From Lentzea albidocapillata subsp. violacea (GTDB taxonomy: Bacteria; Actinomycetota; Actinomycetes; Mycobacteriales; Pseudonocardiaceae): 64,000 nt of DNA. A program made the position numbers and the translations under genes. The stretch is from positions 124,001 through 188,000 of the forward strand of contig NZ_FNET01000002.1 in NCBI RefSeq assembly GCF_900100275.1. The letters run 5' to 3'. This document shows, one piece after another, positions 35,203 to 44,619 of the stretch (its first letter is position 1; every line of letters starts with the position of its first letter). The notes beneath the pieces were generated by a model. That model saw only the letters and a program-made list of their open reading frames with translations, ran no database searches and was not told where the DNA came from.

Positions 35203-36363
35203 ATGTCGCGTGGTCCTGATTACCGGCCGAGCATTCTGCTGGTGAATTGGCGCGACACCAGACACCCTGAGGGCGGCGGTTCCGAACGGTACGTCGAGCG
35301 CATCGCGGAGGGCCTCGCCCGGCTCGGCCACCGGGTCTCGATCCAGTGCGCCGGCCACGACCGCGCCCCTTCCGGCGACTGGGTGGCGGGCGTCCGCTTC
35401 CGCAGGCGCGGCAACAAGTTCACGGTCTACCTGTTCGCCCTGCTGGCGATCCTGCGCTCCGACGCGGACGTCATCGTGGACGTGCAGAACGGCATGCCCT
35501 TCTTCAGCCGCCTGGTCGCGCGCTGTCCCGTCCTCGTGCTGGTGCACCACGTGCACCGCGAGCAGTGGCACAGCGCGCTGGGCCCGGTCTTCGGCCGGAT
35601 CGGCTGGTGGATCGAGTCGTGGCTCGCGCCGAGGCTGTACCGCAAATGCCGCTACATCACGGTCTCCAACGTGACGCGGGACGAACTGGGCCTGCTCGGT
35701 GTCGAGCCGCGCCGCACGGTGGTCGTGCCGAACGGGCTGGACGCGCCTCCCGCCGTCAGCGCGCGGCGCACCGAGGCGCCCGTGCTCGTCGCGGTGTCCC
35801 GGCTGGTCCCGCACAAGCGGCTGGAGCACGCGATCGACCTCGTCGCGCGGCTCCGTCCACAGTGGCCGGACCTGCGACTGGAACTCGTCGGCGAGGGCCC
35901 GTGGAAGGACGTGCTGCGGCAGCACGCCGTCGACCGCGGAGTCCAGGACAGCGTCGTCATCCACGGCTGGGTCGACGAGCAGGCCAAGCACGAGATCCTC
36001 GCCGGGGCGTGGGTGCACGTGTGCCCGTCGGTCAAGGAGGGCTGGGGCATCGTGATCATGGAGGCCGCGAGCCACGGCGTGCCCACGGTCGCCTACCGCT
36101 CGGCGGGTGGTGTGGCCGAGGCGATCGTGGAGCACCGGACGGGTCTGCTCGCCGAGGACTTCGACGACTTCGTCCGGCACACGGAGACGCTGCTGCGGGA
36201 CCATCCGCTGCGCAAGGCGATGGGCGCCGCGGGCAGGGCACGTGCCCAGCAGTTCAGCTGGGAGGAGAGCCTCGACGCGTTCGAGAGCGCCGTGCACAGC
36301 GCCCTGCGGCTACCTCCGCGCCTGGTGGCCGGTGAGCACCGCGTCGCACAGCAGGTCGAGTAG
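35203..36363 (+). CDS. GT4-family glycosyltransferase (Rv0225-like)
   Basis: A 386-residue GT-B enzyme. The N-domain opens with ILLVNWRDTRHPEGGGSERYVERIAEG (glycine-rich acceptor loop), and the C-domain has VAVSRLVPHKRLEHAIDLV, LVGEGPWKD and the EGWGIVIMEAASHGVP EX7E donor site (about residues 285-300). Retaining GT4 enzymes use nucleotide or GDP/UDP sugars; the sugar is unknown. ATG 35203 follows GGGAGAGG. The 3' end overlaps the convergent acyltransferase gene by 54 nt. Confidence 0.9.
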   Translation: MSRGPDYRPSILLVNWRDTRHPEGGGSERYVERIAEGLARLGHRVSIQCAGHDRAPSGDWVAGVRFRRRGNKFTVYLFALLAILRSDADVIVDVQNGMPFFSRLVARCPVLVLVHHVHREQWHSALGPVFGRIGWWIESWLAPRLYRKCRYITVSNVTRDELGLLGVEPRRTVVVPNGLDAPPAVSARRTEAPVLVAVSRLVPHKRLEHAIDLVARLRPQWPDLRLELVGEGPWKDVLRQHAVDRGVQDSVVIHGWVDEQAKHEILAGAWVHVCPSVKEGWGIVIMEAASHGVPTVAYRSAGGVAEAIVEHRTGLLAEDFDDFVRHTETLLRDHPLRKAMGAAGRARAQQFSWEESLDAFESAVHSALRLPPRLVAGEHRVAQQVE

Positions 36364-37326
36364 CACCCCGGCGGCGGCCGCGTCGAAGTCCCTGCGCCGC
36401 GCGCGCACCGTGGCCGTGGTGGCCTCCCCTGTCGTCACCACGCCGAACGCGACGCCCGACCGGCCGCTCGCCGCGGGGAAGAAGCGCAGGGCGCTGACGT
36501 TCCCCTTGACGACACCGAGGTTCGACACGAGGAAGGTGCTGCCGAGCCGGGACGCCAGCAGCCGCATCCCCCACTGCGCCAACGGGTTGTGCGCGTTGGG
36601 GAAGCCCGCCTCCGGCGTCGCGGCCGTCAGCAGCGCACGCACGTCGTCCTCGGTCGCCCCGGCCGGCAGGCGCAGTCTCAGCAGCGCGCTGTCGGCCTCG
36701 GGACGCGGATCCGCTCCACCGCGCCAGGAGGCGCCGATCGCGGCGACGACGCGGCCGTGCGCGGCACCATGGGTGGCGTTCCACTTCCGTGTCGCGGCCA
36801 GCGCGGCGGAGGTGAGCCTGGCGCTGCCCAGCTTGACGACGGGCAGCGCACGGGACACCAGATGGTCCCCGTACTCGTTGCCCCGTATCGTTGGCTCGAT
36901 GCGCGCGGGAGGCGTCCACACGGCTTCGCGCACGCGGTCGAGCGCGTTCAGCAGGTAAGGCCGATTGGGTCTGCGCAGTGCCACGCCGGTCGCGGAGCTG
37001 CCCACGGACTCATCGAGTGCGATGCCCAGCAACGCCAGCAGGCCGAGGCCGTCGACCGCACCGTGGTGGGCGGCGATCATCAGCGAGCCGCCGGCGAGCG
37101 CGACCCTGACCAGCGGATCGCCCACGCGGTAGTGACCGTCGGCGAACTCGGTCCGCGCACCGTCCCAATCGGACGGACGGAGCACGACCGCGGCCGGGCC
37201 GAGGTTCGGGAACTCCGCGCTGGCACGGGACATCCGCGCGGCCACCACCGAGGGATCCGGCGCCTCCCGCAGGCTCGCCTCGAGCAGGATGCTCCAGGAG
37301 GCCGCCGGGTCCCCGGGAAAGACCAC
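36310..37326 (-). CDS. Condensation/WS-DGAT-like acyltransferase (HHxxxDG)
   Basis: About 338 residues. AAHHGAVDGLGLL near residue 92 is the HHxxxDG catalytic motif of the NRPS-condensation, PapA and WS/DGAT acyltransferase superfamily. TFLVSNLGVVKG near residue 275 resembles the conserved C-terminal bridge motif of the fold. At about 340 residues it is shorter than typical (430-450), missing part of the C-lobe. GTG 37326 has GGAG 5 nt upstream; GTG 37332 is an alternative. It begins within a dozen bases of the DUF2613 stop, so the two are cotranscribed. It may acylate an envelope glycan or lipid. Confidence 0.8.
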   Translation of the reverse strand: MVFPGDPAASWSILLEASLREAPDPSVVAARMSRASAEFPNLGPAAVVLRPSDWDGARTEFADGHYRVGDPLVRVALAGGSLMIAAHHGAVDGLGLLALLGIALDESVGSSATGVALRRPNRPYLLNALDRVREAVWTPPARIEPTIRGNEYGDHLVSRALPVVKLGSARLTSAALAATRKWNATHGAAHGRVVAAIGASWRGGADPRPEADSALLRLRLPAGATEDDVRALLTAATPEAGFPNAHNPLAQWGMRLLASRLGSTFLVSNLGVVKGNVSALRFFPAASGRSGVAFGVVTTGEATTATVRARRRDFDAAAAGVLLDLLCDAVLTGHQARR

Positions 37327-37337
37327 GGTCACTCCGG

Positions 37338-37505
37338 TCAGCGCGAGCCGTAGTCGAGAACCTCGGGCTCCACGGCCTTCTGGCCTTGCTCGATCCGCTG
37401 CTCGACGACCTTGTCGGGGTTGTTCTGCGCGACGACGACCACGCCGACCCCTCCGGCGAGCGCGGCTCCGGCGACGATCGCGACCAGCACCGAAACCAGT
37501 TCCAC
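37338..37505 (-). CDS. DUF2613-like small membrane protein
   Basis: A 55-residue ORF starting at GTG 37505 with GAGGAG 6 nt upstream. It has one hydrophobic helix (LVAIVAGAALAGGVGVVVVAQ) and a polar tail QNNPDKVVEQRIEQGQKAV ending in DYGSR. This matches the DUF2613 family of small envelope proteins, such as Rv0236A next to AftD in mycobacteria. Only 3 bp separate it from the stop of the upstream GT-C-like gene. The function is unknown. Confidence 0.75.
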   Translation of the reverse strand: MELVSVLVAIVAGAALAGGVGVVVVAQNNPDKVVEQRIEQGQKAVEPEVLDYGSR

Positions 37506-37508
37506 GTC

Positions 37509-39113
37509 TTACTCCTCAGGTCGGGGTGCCGCGAATCTACCGACCGGTAACCGTCTCCACAACAGGCTAGTACCGATCAGTGACCCAGCCGCGACCCAGG
37601 CCAGCACAACGGGTGCGGCGGGTGGGCCGTTCGGTTCATCCGGCACTGCTCCAGGTACCCGATAGAGCGCCAGTTCGGGGCCGTCGTGGACCTTCTCCAG
37701 CCGTGCCAGCAGGTTCTCGTCCACCCGGCCCGGCGTCCCGCGCTCGACCAGCACCCAGCCGATGCCGCTCAGGTCACCGTCGCGCAGCCGTGCCGCCCGC
37801 GGGTCCTCCCCCGCCACGACCTTCCCGCCGACCGACAGCGAGTCGTCCACGACGGTCGTGCCGGGCAGGTAGCGCGGCGCGGGGTCGAGCTGGGTGCGCC
37901 GGTCGTTCCAGTCGAACCTGCGGAACGCCGACAGCGGGTACACCGCCACGTCGCCGGGCCGGTCGGCGAGCTTCTCCCGCACCGCGGCCCAGTCCGCCGG
38001 GTAGTGGACCGGTTCGAGCCGCCCGAACCCGCCCCACGCGAGGTCCGGCAGCAACCCGAGCAGCAGCACGGCCACGAGCAGCCGCGCGCGCAGCCGTTCC
38101 ACCGCGACCGCGAGCCCGATCGCGAACGGCAGCGCGAGCCACGCCACCCACTTCTGGCTGTCGCGCAACAACCCGGCGCCCGGCACGTGCTCGATCAACG
38201 TCTCCAGCACCGCCACGCCGCCCGGCAGCACCGCGAGCAGGGCCAGCACCGCACCGAGCACGCCCAGTCCCGCCAGCGGCCACACGGGCAGGCGTTTCGA
38301 CAGCTCCCGCAGACCGAAGACCGCCGCACCCAGGAGCAGCACGGTGAGCACCGGAAGCATCGGATTGGCCCGGCTCACCGGAACGACCTCGGCGTTCCAG
38401 ATCCCGCCCAGCCCCAGCACGCTGAGCACCGGCCCGCCCCAGTTCTCGCCGCGCGCGCTGAACGCCTCGACGCCGGCCGGGTCGGACAGTCCGTCGTGCA
38501 GCAGCGAGGGCACCCACCACGGCGAGTTCAGGACGACACCGATCGCGATGACCTGCCACGCTTTGCGGCGTCCGGCGGTGGCCAGCGCCGTGCCGAGCGC
38601 GAGGATGCCGCCCGGTGCCGAGAGCACGGCGGGCAGGCACGCGAGCACGAGCCGGGTCCACGCGTGCGGTTCGCCGTCGCGCATCCGCAGCCCGGCCATC
38701 GCGACCCACGGCAGCGCCGCGTAGCCCAGCAGCAGCGTCCAGTGGCCGATGAAGAGCCGCTCGGCGACGTAGGCGTTCCACGAGTACGCCACGGCGGCGA
38801 CGATCCGCACACCGGTCCTGTCCGTCGGCACCAGCAGCCCGGCACCCAGGGCACCGGCGAAGACGATCGCGAGCAGAGCGAGCTTCTGCACCAGTTGACC
38901 GGGAACCACCTGGGTCATCAGCGCCACCACGGCGTCGACCGGCACCGCCCGCGGCAACGCGTCCCCGAGCCCGAACGCGGCCGCGTTCAGCGGCTGCTCC
39001 GGCGTGAACACCATGTCGTAGACGAGGACGTAACCCGGCCACAGCACGGGAGCGAGGGCGGCCAGCGCCAGCAGCGCGCACGTGGCGTAGAGCGTCAGTC
39101 CGTTCGGCCGCAC
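37509..39113 (-). CDS. GT-C-like polytopic membrane protein (Rv0226c-like)
   Basis: A 534-residue protein with about ten to twelve hydrophobic helices over the first 380 residues, a hydrophilic stretch (about 385-490) and a final helix. The first loop has YDMVFTPEQPLNAAAFGLGDALPRAVP, with an Asp early in loop 1 as in GT-C enzymes, and a later AVAYSWNAYVAERLFIGHW segment. GT-C enzymes use polyprenyl-phosphate sugars on the outer membrane face; here that is inference from topology and neighbours. Start GTG 39113 follows GAGAGGGAG. It is the first gene of a minus-strand unit with DUF2613 and the acyltransferase. Confidence 0.75.
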   Translation of the reverse strand: MRPNGLTLYATCALLALAALAPVLWPGYVLVYDMVFTPEQPLNAAAFGLGDALPRAVPVDAVVALMTQVVPGQLVQKLALLAIVFAGALGAGLLVPTDRTGVRIVAAVAYSWNAYVAERLFIGHWTLLLGYAALPWVAMAGLRMRDGEPHAWTRLVLACLPAVLSAPGGILALGTALATAGRRKAWQVIAIGVVLNSPWWVPSLLHDGLSDPAGVEAFSARGENWGGPVLSVLGLGGIWNAEVVPVSRANPMLPVLTVLLLGAAVFGLRELSKRLPVWPLAGLGVLGAVLALLAVLPGGVAVLETLIEHVPGAGLLRDSQKWVAWLALPFAIGLAVAVERLRARLLVAVLLLGLLPDLAWGGFGRLEPVHYPADWAAVREKLADRPGDVAVYPLSAFRRFDWNDRRTQLDPAPRYLPGTTVVDDSLSVGGKVVAGEDPRAARLRDGDLSGIGWVLVERGTPGRVDENLLARLEKVHDGPELALYRVPGAVPDEPNGPPAAPVVLAWVAAGSLIGTSLLWRRLPVGRFAAPRPEE

Positions 39114-39180
39114 TTGCTCCCTCTCCGGTCGCGCCGGGGCTACAGTCGCCGAAACTACCGGCCAGTAGTACTCGCGGGTA

Positions 39181-39308
39181 GGGCCTGTGTCGAAGTCTGG
39201 TGCGATGAGAGTCGCGCTTGAGGGGGTCCTGGTGGTGCGGCGGTCCGGCCGTGCCGCCAGGGGCCGCCTCGGGCCCGGCTATCGCGGACCAGACTTCGAC
39301 ACAGGCCC
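39181..39308. mobile_element. 128-bp MITE-like element with 21-bp terminal inverted repeats
   Basis: GGGCCTGTGTCGAAGTCTGG plus T (39181-39201) is perfectly repeated in inverse orientation at 39288-39308, enclosing 86 bp with no coding capacity. No obvious target-site duplication was found. The element lies between the divergent GT-C-like and flippase genes and may alter their promoters. It could be an internally deleted insertion-sequence derivative. Confidence 0.6.
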
Positions 39309-39335
39309 TGCCGCGGCAGACCGGAAGGATCCCGC

Positions 39336-40607
39336 GTGTCCGCTCCGGCGACGACCACCACCCGCCTGGACGCCCTGCTGATCACGGGCGCGCTGCTGGG
39401 CGCCAACGCCGCGAGCTACGTGCTGACCATCGCGGCCGCACGTGCTCTCGCACCCGCGATCTTCGGCGAGCTCAGCGCGCTGCTCGCGCTCGTGGTCATC
39501 GGTGTGGTGCCGGCGATGAGCCTGCAGACCGTCGCCGCCCTGCGGGTGACGAACCTCGGCCCGCGCCCCCTGTTCGGACTGGGCCTGAGCGTGAGCGCGG
39601 GCATGACCGTGCTGACGCTGGCCCTCGTGCCGTTGCTCGCCCACCTGCTGCATCTCGACGGTCCGTGGCCGGTCGTGTGGCTGGCCCTGTCCCTGGCCCC
39701 GCTCACGGTTCTCGGTGTCCTGCACGGTCTCCTGCAGGGAACGCACCGGTTCCGCGCGCTGGCTTTGCTGGTGTCGCTCGAAGGGCTCGGCAAGGTCGGC
39801 GGCGGGGTGATCGGGCTGTGGCTGTCCCCCTCGTCGACCTCGGTGCTGGCGGGTACGGCCATCGGTTCGTTCCTGGTCGTGCTGACCGGGTGGCGCCTGT
39901 GCGGCAGTCCTGCACCGGCACGGCCCGCCGGTGGGGCCGAGGTGATGCACGCGTCCCAGGCCATGCTGGCGCTGGTGCTGCTGGTGAACCTCGACCTCGT
40001 GCTCGCCCGGCACCAGCTCGCCGGCCAGGCGGGCGGCTACGCCGTGGGAGCCGTCGTCACGAAGATCGCGTACTGGCTGCCGCAGGCGGTGGGCGTGCTC
40101 GTGCTGCCCCGCCTGGCCGACGCGGACGACCGCCGCCGCATGCTGCCCAAGGCACTGGCGGTGTGCGCGGGCCTCGACGTGTTCGTGATCGCGGGCTGCG
40201 CGCTGTTCGGGCCGCTGGGCGTGTCGCTGATCGGTGGCGCGAACTACCGCGGCGACGCGATTCCGTTGTGGCAGTTCGCTCTCATGGGTTCCTGCCTGGC
40301 GCTGGTGCAGCTGCTGCTGTTCTCCCGGATCGCGAGCGGCGACCGGCGCTCGACCGTCGCGGTGTGGATCGCGGTCGCCGCGGAGATCGCGCTGATCACC
40401 CTGTGGCTCAACGGCTCCGTCGGTCAGGTCGTGACCGGTGCGCTGCTCGCGACGGCGGGACTGGTGGTCGCCGGCACCCTCATCGAGGCCCTGTACAGGC
40501 CTGATCACGGCGCGGCGGGGTCCCGGCGCTGTCCGAACGCGCCGAACGCGGCCGCGACCAGCGCCGAGACCGCCACCAGGAACGCGGCCTGGACCAGCGG
40601 CACGTAG
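39336..40607 (+). CDS. Polysaccharide flippase-like (MATE/Wzx-type) membrane protein
   Basis: A 423-residue protein with about twelve hydrophobic helices. The start ALLGANAASYVLTIAAARALAPAIFGELSALLAL is typical of polysaccharide-biosynthesis (Wzx/MurJ-like) flippases, in which the pattern ARxLxPxxFG follows the first helix. Such proteins move lipid-linked sugars across the membrane. GTG 39336 has AAGGA at 7-nt spacing. The polar C-terminal 30 residues are encoded in a 103-nt overlap with the convergent AftD-like gene. The neighbouring GT-C and arabinosyltransferase genes suggest a role in envelope arabinan or glycan export. Confidence 0.85.
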   Translation: MSAPATTTTRLDALLITGALLGANAASYVLTIAAARALAPAIFGELSALLALVVIGVVPAMSLQTVAALRVTNLGPRPLFGLGLSVSAGMTVLTLALVPLLAHLLHLDGPWPVVWLALSLAPLTVLGVLHGLLQGTHRFRALALLVSLEGLGKVGGGVIGLWLSPSSTSVLAGTAIGSFLVVLTGWRLCGSPAPARPAGGAEVMHASQAMLALVLLVNLDLVLARHQLAGQAGGYAVGAVVTKIAYWLPQAVGVLVLPRLADADDRRRMLPKALAVCAGLDVFVIAGCALFGPLGVSLIGGANYRGDAIPLWQFALMGSCLALVQLLLFSRIASGDRRSTVAVWIAVAAEIALITLWLNGSVGQVVTGALLATAGLVVAGTLIEALYRPDHGAAGSRRCPNAPNAAATSAETATRNAAWTSGT

Positions 40608-43600
40608 GCCCATTCCTGGCCGTGGCCGAGGATCCGGCCGAGCACCGCGACACCCGATCCCAGCGCGACCCCGCTCACCGCGATCACCTTCGGCGCCGCC
40701 GCCCAGAACTCCCGCGCCAGCAGGCACGCGATCACCGCCACGATCGGCAGCATGCCGCCGAGCACGGCCAGCAGCACGAGCATCGCGACCACCAGCCACC
40801 GGCTCCGCGACGGCGCCACGAACGTCACGCGCCGCCGCACGGGGATCGCGGCGAGCAGGAGCACCGCCAGCACTCCCAGCGCGCCCGCCAGCAGGCCCGT
40901 CCGGTACCGCGCGTCCGGGCCGAACTCCAGCGCGACCACGCCGCCGTCGCCCTCAGGCAGGACGTACGCCTGCTGCCAGCCGTCGACCCGGACCTTCTCC
41001 AGCACCTGCCCGTTCAGGGTCGCCGTCCAGCCGTCGTTGACGTTCTCGGACACCACGAGCAGTGCCCGGGCGCCCGGCGCGACGGTGACCTCCCGTTCGG
41101 TGGCGTCCCAGCTGCCGATGGTGACTTCCCGGTGCGCCGCAACGGGTTTCGGCAGTTCGACGTGGGTCACCGAGACGTCCTGCACCACGAACGAGTCGGA
41201 CCGCGACGTGGTGAGCACGTGGTCACCGGCGGGCAGCTCCAGGGCGGTCGCCAGGTCGTCGTCGCACAGCACCGCCCGCAACGGGCGGTTGGCCATGACG
41301 TCGCCGAGCACACCGGACACCGAGCTGTTGATCTTCTTGCCGTCGACGTCGATGACCGGGCCCTTGCCGCACGGCACGGTGAACGGGGTCGTCGCGGGCA
41401 CCGGCTTCAGCACGCCGTCGAGCGCGGGCACCCGGAGCTCACCGATCTCGGCGGGCCCCACACCGCCCGACTCGCGCACGACGAGTTCGAGCTTCTCGGT
41501 GTCCGCCGGTCTGATCGTGACGAGGCCGTCCGCGCCGACGCGCACGACCTCGGTGCCCGCGTCGGTGCGCACCTCCAGCTCGACGGGTGTCCTGGCTCCT
41601 CGCACGCCCTCGATGCCGAACTCCGAAAGGGTGCGTTTTCCCTTCCACGCCAACGTCAGCGTCGGCCGCAGGTCCGTCACGTCCGGCACCCAGGACGTGC
41701 CCGGATCACCGTCCACAGCGGACAGCGGACCCGCCGCGACGTCGCCCGCGAGCGAGGTCGAGCCCGTGATCGTCAGGCCCTCCGGCGTCACCGGGTTCTT
41801 CGCGCCGGCGGAGGGCACGACGGTGGCGTTCACCGCGAACTTCCCGTCGGCCGAGGTGCGGAACAGCCGCGTGAGTCCGTTGACCTCCTCGCCGAACCGG
41901 GACAGCGACGAGTCGCACCGCACCACGCCTTCGGTCCGGTAGCAGGCCGGACGCGACTGGCTGCCGCGGGTGAACGAGAAACCCGGCCTGGCCGCGTCCT
42001 GGTCGCGCGGCACGCGCAGCGCTCTCTGCGCCGTCACGCCCGGCACACTCAGTTCCTTGATGCCGACGTTGCCGTCCTGCCTGTCGGCGGCGACCCCGAG
42101 GACCGTGACGCGCACGCTGCCGGTGAGACCGGGCTGGACGGGGTAGGCGTGCCGGCCGCCGCCGGACGGGACGTCGTGCTCGCTCTCCCCCGCGTCGGTG
42201 GTGAGCCTGATCCGCGTGACCGCCCAGCCCACCCGCAGGTCGTCGACCAGGTCGAGCGTCACCTCACCGACCGAGCGCGGGGTGTCGAGATCGATCTCCA
42301 GCCACTGCCCGACGGGCCCGGTGAAGCTCGACGAGTGCCACGCGGAACCGCCGTCGCCGTCCACCGCCGCGAACGGCGAGTTCGCCGGGTCGATCGCCCC
42401 TGCCGCGTCGGCGTACGCGGTCGACGTGGACGCCCGCACGGCCCGGATGCCGCGGTACTCGGCGACGGTCTGGTGCCTGGCGTCCTGGAACGGAGACACG
42501 TCCAGCGCCACGCGTCCCTGTCTGGACGCCTCGTCCGCGGACATCGTCTGGCTGAGGTTGTCGGACACCCTGCCGACGTTGCGTTCCTTGCGCCTGAGGC
42601 CGTCGGTGACGAGCAGTGGCCCGGTCCGTCCTTCGGCGTCGCCCGCGAGGACGACGGGCTGGTCCGCCTGGACGAGTCCCTGGGACAGCAACGGCAGCAA
42701 CGACTCCGGTCCACCGCTCACCGTCGGGACGTCCGCCTCGGCGACAGCGGTGACGATCCGGACCGGCCGCTTCACCTCGAAGATCTCCAGCGCGTTGCCG
42801 GCGGCGGCGGCGTCGACCGAACTGACGAGCCGCTGGTCGCTCATCCGCACCTCGGGCCCGAACTGGGCCACGCGCTCGATGCCGGGTGATCCCTGGAGCG
42901 CCTGCCGCAGCACGGTGAGCGGCGGTGCACCCGTCTGTTCACGCGCGATGTCGTTGCGCAGCAACAGGAACCGGTATCCGCCTCGTGCGAGGAAGTCCGC
43001 CAGCCCGGCCGAGCCGCGCCCGTCCGCGAGCGCGTCGTAGACGGCGTCCATGTACCGGGTGTTGCCCTCGGACCCGAGCGGTACCTGGTTGCGCACCGCC
43101 CACGGGGCCTCCGCGAGCGACTGCATCGGCTCGTCCACGGTCCTGCCCCAGGTGTACTGGCCGAAACCGGTGGCGGGCAACAACAACGTCCTCGCTCTGC
43201 CGTCCTGTTCCGCGAGCCATCCCGCCGCCTCGCGCCAGTGGCCCGGCACGTCGGACCACCCCTGGCCGGGCCGCAGGGTCAGCAGCCACGCGGGTGCCGC
43301 GACGACCGCGATCAGCACCAGGGCCACACCGGTGCGGGCCCGCCGCCGCCAGTGCTCGGGAGCGGCCCGCAGCCCGGCCGGCCGGGACAGGTGCAGGCCG
43401 TGGATGAACCCGAGAACCAGGCACAACCGCAGCACCGGCTCGAACTTGTGCACGTTGCGCAGCGGTGCGAGCGGCCCGTCCAGGAGTCCGCGTACCACCT
43501 CGGCGAGCGGTGAGTCGAGCGACCCGACGTACCCGACGGTCAGCAGCGTCAGCCCGACCAGCGTGCCCAGCACCAGGAAACGACGTTCCGGCAGTCCGAG

Positions 43601-44542
43601 CCGGGCCAGTCCGACGACGCCGACCAGCGCCACCAGCGCGGTGCCGGCCATCAGCACCGGGTTGTCGACCAGGAGGAAACCGTTGGGCCACCACGGTTCT
43701 CCTTGCAGCACGTACGCGACCCACTGGTTCGTCCCGCGCAGCACCTGGAACAACGACATGGGCGCGGTGGTGTTCGCCGCCGACTCGATGTAGTCGAGGA
43801 ACGGCAGGCTGTACCGCCCGAGCAGGAGCAGCGGGAAGATCCACCACAGCGCGACCGCGATGACACAGCCGCACCACCACAGCACCAGCTTCACGTGCGC
43901 GCGGTTCCACGTGCGCGTCAACAGCCAGATCCCCGGGAGGACCAGCGCCATCACGACCATCGCGCCGTTGACGCCGCCCATCCCCAGCACCGCGAGCGCC
44001 GACAGGGCCGCGGCCCGGCGTGGTGACCCGATCCGATCCGCCAGCACCAGGGGCAGCAGCACCCACGGCAACATGACGGCGGGCAGCATCTCCGATGACA
44101 GCGGCCCGATCTCGGTCAGCACCCGAGGGGCCAGCGCGTAGGCCAGCGCACCGGCGTACCTCGTCGGCTCGTGGCCGATGCCGAGCGCGCGGGCCAGCCG
44201 CAGCACCCCGTAGAACGCGAGGCAGAGCAGCAGCGCGCACCAGAGCCGTTGGGTGACCCACGCGGGTATGCCCAGGAGCTGACCGGCCGCGAAGAACGGC
44301 CCCATCGGGAAGAAGTAGCCGTACGCCTGGTTCTGCAACTCACCGGCCGTGGCGGCGGGATTCCACAGGTGCAGTGCTCTGGCCAGGAACCCGGCCGGGT
44401 TGACGGTCAGGTCGAGCTTGGTGTCGAACGTGGCCGTGCCGAAGCGTTGCGCGAACGACAGCACCGTGAGTGCGATGAGCACCCACGTCGTCGGGTTCCG
44501 GTGTGCGATCTTCAGGCTGCTGATGGCGCAGGAAGTTACCAC
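40505..44542 (-). CDS. aftD: AftD-like alpha-(1->3)-arabinofuranosyltransferase (DUF3367)
   Basis: A 1345-residue protein. The N-terminal 430 residues carry about eleven to thirteen helices of a GT-C module. A large extracytoplasmic part (about 440-1240) follows with two discoidin-like carbohydrate-binding segments (SPFAAVDGDGGSAWHSSSFTGP near 720 and LSAVDGDPGTSWVPD near 950). Terminal helices (about 1250-1335) end it. Size and order match mycobacterial AftD, which adds alpha-1,3-arabinofuranose branches to arabinogalactan and lipoarabinomannan from decaprenyl-phosphoarabinose. The start is GTG 44542, without a strong ribosome binding site. It is divergent from the methyltransferase at 44620. 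Confidence 0.88.
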   Translation of the reverse strand: MVTSCAISSLKIAHRNPTTWVLIALTVLSFAQRFGTATFDTKLDLTVNPAGFLARALHLWNPAATAGELQNQAYGYFFPMGPFFAAGQLLGIPAWVTQRLWCALLLCLAFYGVLRLARALGIGHEPTRYAGALAYALAPRVLTEIGPLSSEMLPAVMLPWVLLPLVLADRIGSPRRAAALSALAVLGMGGVNGAMVVMALVLPGIWLLTRTWNRAHVKLVLWWCGCVIAVALWWIFPLLLLGRYSLPFLDYIESAANTTAPMSLFQVLRGTNQWVAYVLQGEPWWPNGFLLVDNPVLMAGTALVALVGVVGLARLGLPERRFLVLGTLVGLTLLTVGYVGSLDSPLAEVVRGLLDGPLAPLRNVHKFEPVLRLCLVLGFIHGLHLSRPAGLRAAPEHWRRRARTGVALVLIAVVAAPAWLLTLRPGQGWSDVPGHWREAAGWLAEQDGRARTLLLPATGFGQYTWGRTVDEPMQSLAEAPWAVRNQVPLGSEGNTRYMDAVYDALADGRGSAGLADFLARGGYRFLLLRNDIAREQTGAPPLTVLRQALQGSPGIERVAQFGPEVRMSDQRLVSSVDAAAAGNALEIFEVKRPVRIVTAVAEADVPTVSGGPESLLPLLSQGLVQADQPVVLAGDAEGRTGPLLVTDGLRRKERNVGRVSDNLSQTMSADEASRQGRVALDVSPFQDARHQTVAEYRGIRAVRASTSTAYADAAGAIDPANSPFAAVDGDGGSAWHSSSFTGPVGQWLEIDLDTPRSVGEVTLDLVDDLRVGWAVTRIRLTTDAGESEHDVPSGGGRHAYPVQPGLTGSVRVTVLGVAADRQDGNVGIKELSVPGVTAQRALRVPRDQDAARPGFSFTRGSQSRPACYRTEGVVRCDSSLSRFGEEVNGLTRLFRTSADGKFAVNATVVPSAGAKNPVTPEGLTITGSTSLAGDVAAGPLSAVDGDPGTSWVPDVTDLRPTLTLAWKGKRTLSEFGIEGVRGARTPVELEVRTDAGTEVVRVGADGLVTIRPADTEKLELVVRESGGVGPAEIGELRVPALDGVLKPVPATTPFTVPCGKGPVIDVDGKKINSSVSGVLGDVMANRPLRAVLCDDDLATALELPAGDHVLTTSRSDSFVVQDVSVTHVELPKPVAAHREVTIGSWDATEREVTVAPGARALLVVSENVNDGWTATLNGQVLEKVRVDGWQQAYVLPEGDGGVVALEFGPDARYRTGLLAGALGVLAVLLLAAIPVRRRVTFVAPSRSRWLVVAMLVLLAVLGGMLPIVAVIACLLAREFWAAAPKVIAVSGVALGSGVAVLGRILGHGQEWAYVPLVQAAFLVAVSALVAAAFGAFGQRRDPAAP

Positions 44543-44619
44543 CGGGTAGTGCTCGCGGGCGACTGTCGCTATCTTGGGCCACCACGACGGTTCTGGGGCC
44601 GGTGCTCAGGCAGGTGGCG

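Noticed and set aside
35166..36297. Upstream extension of the methyltransferase to a 639-aa protein
   Set aside because: The extension is the antisense of the GT4 gene; the methyltransferase core begins at 35139.
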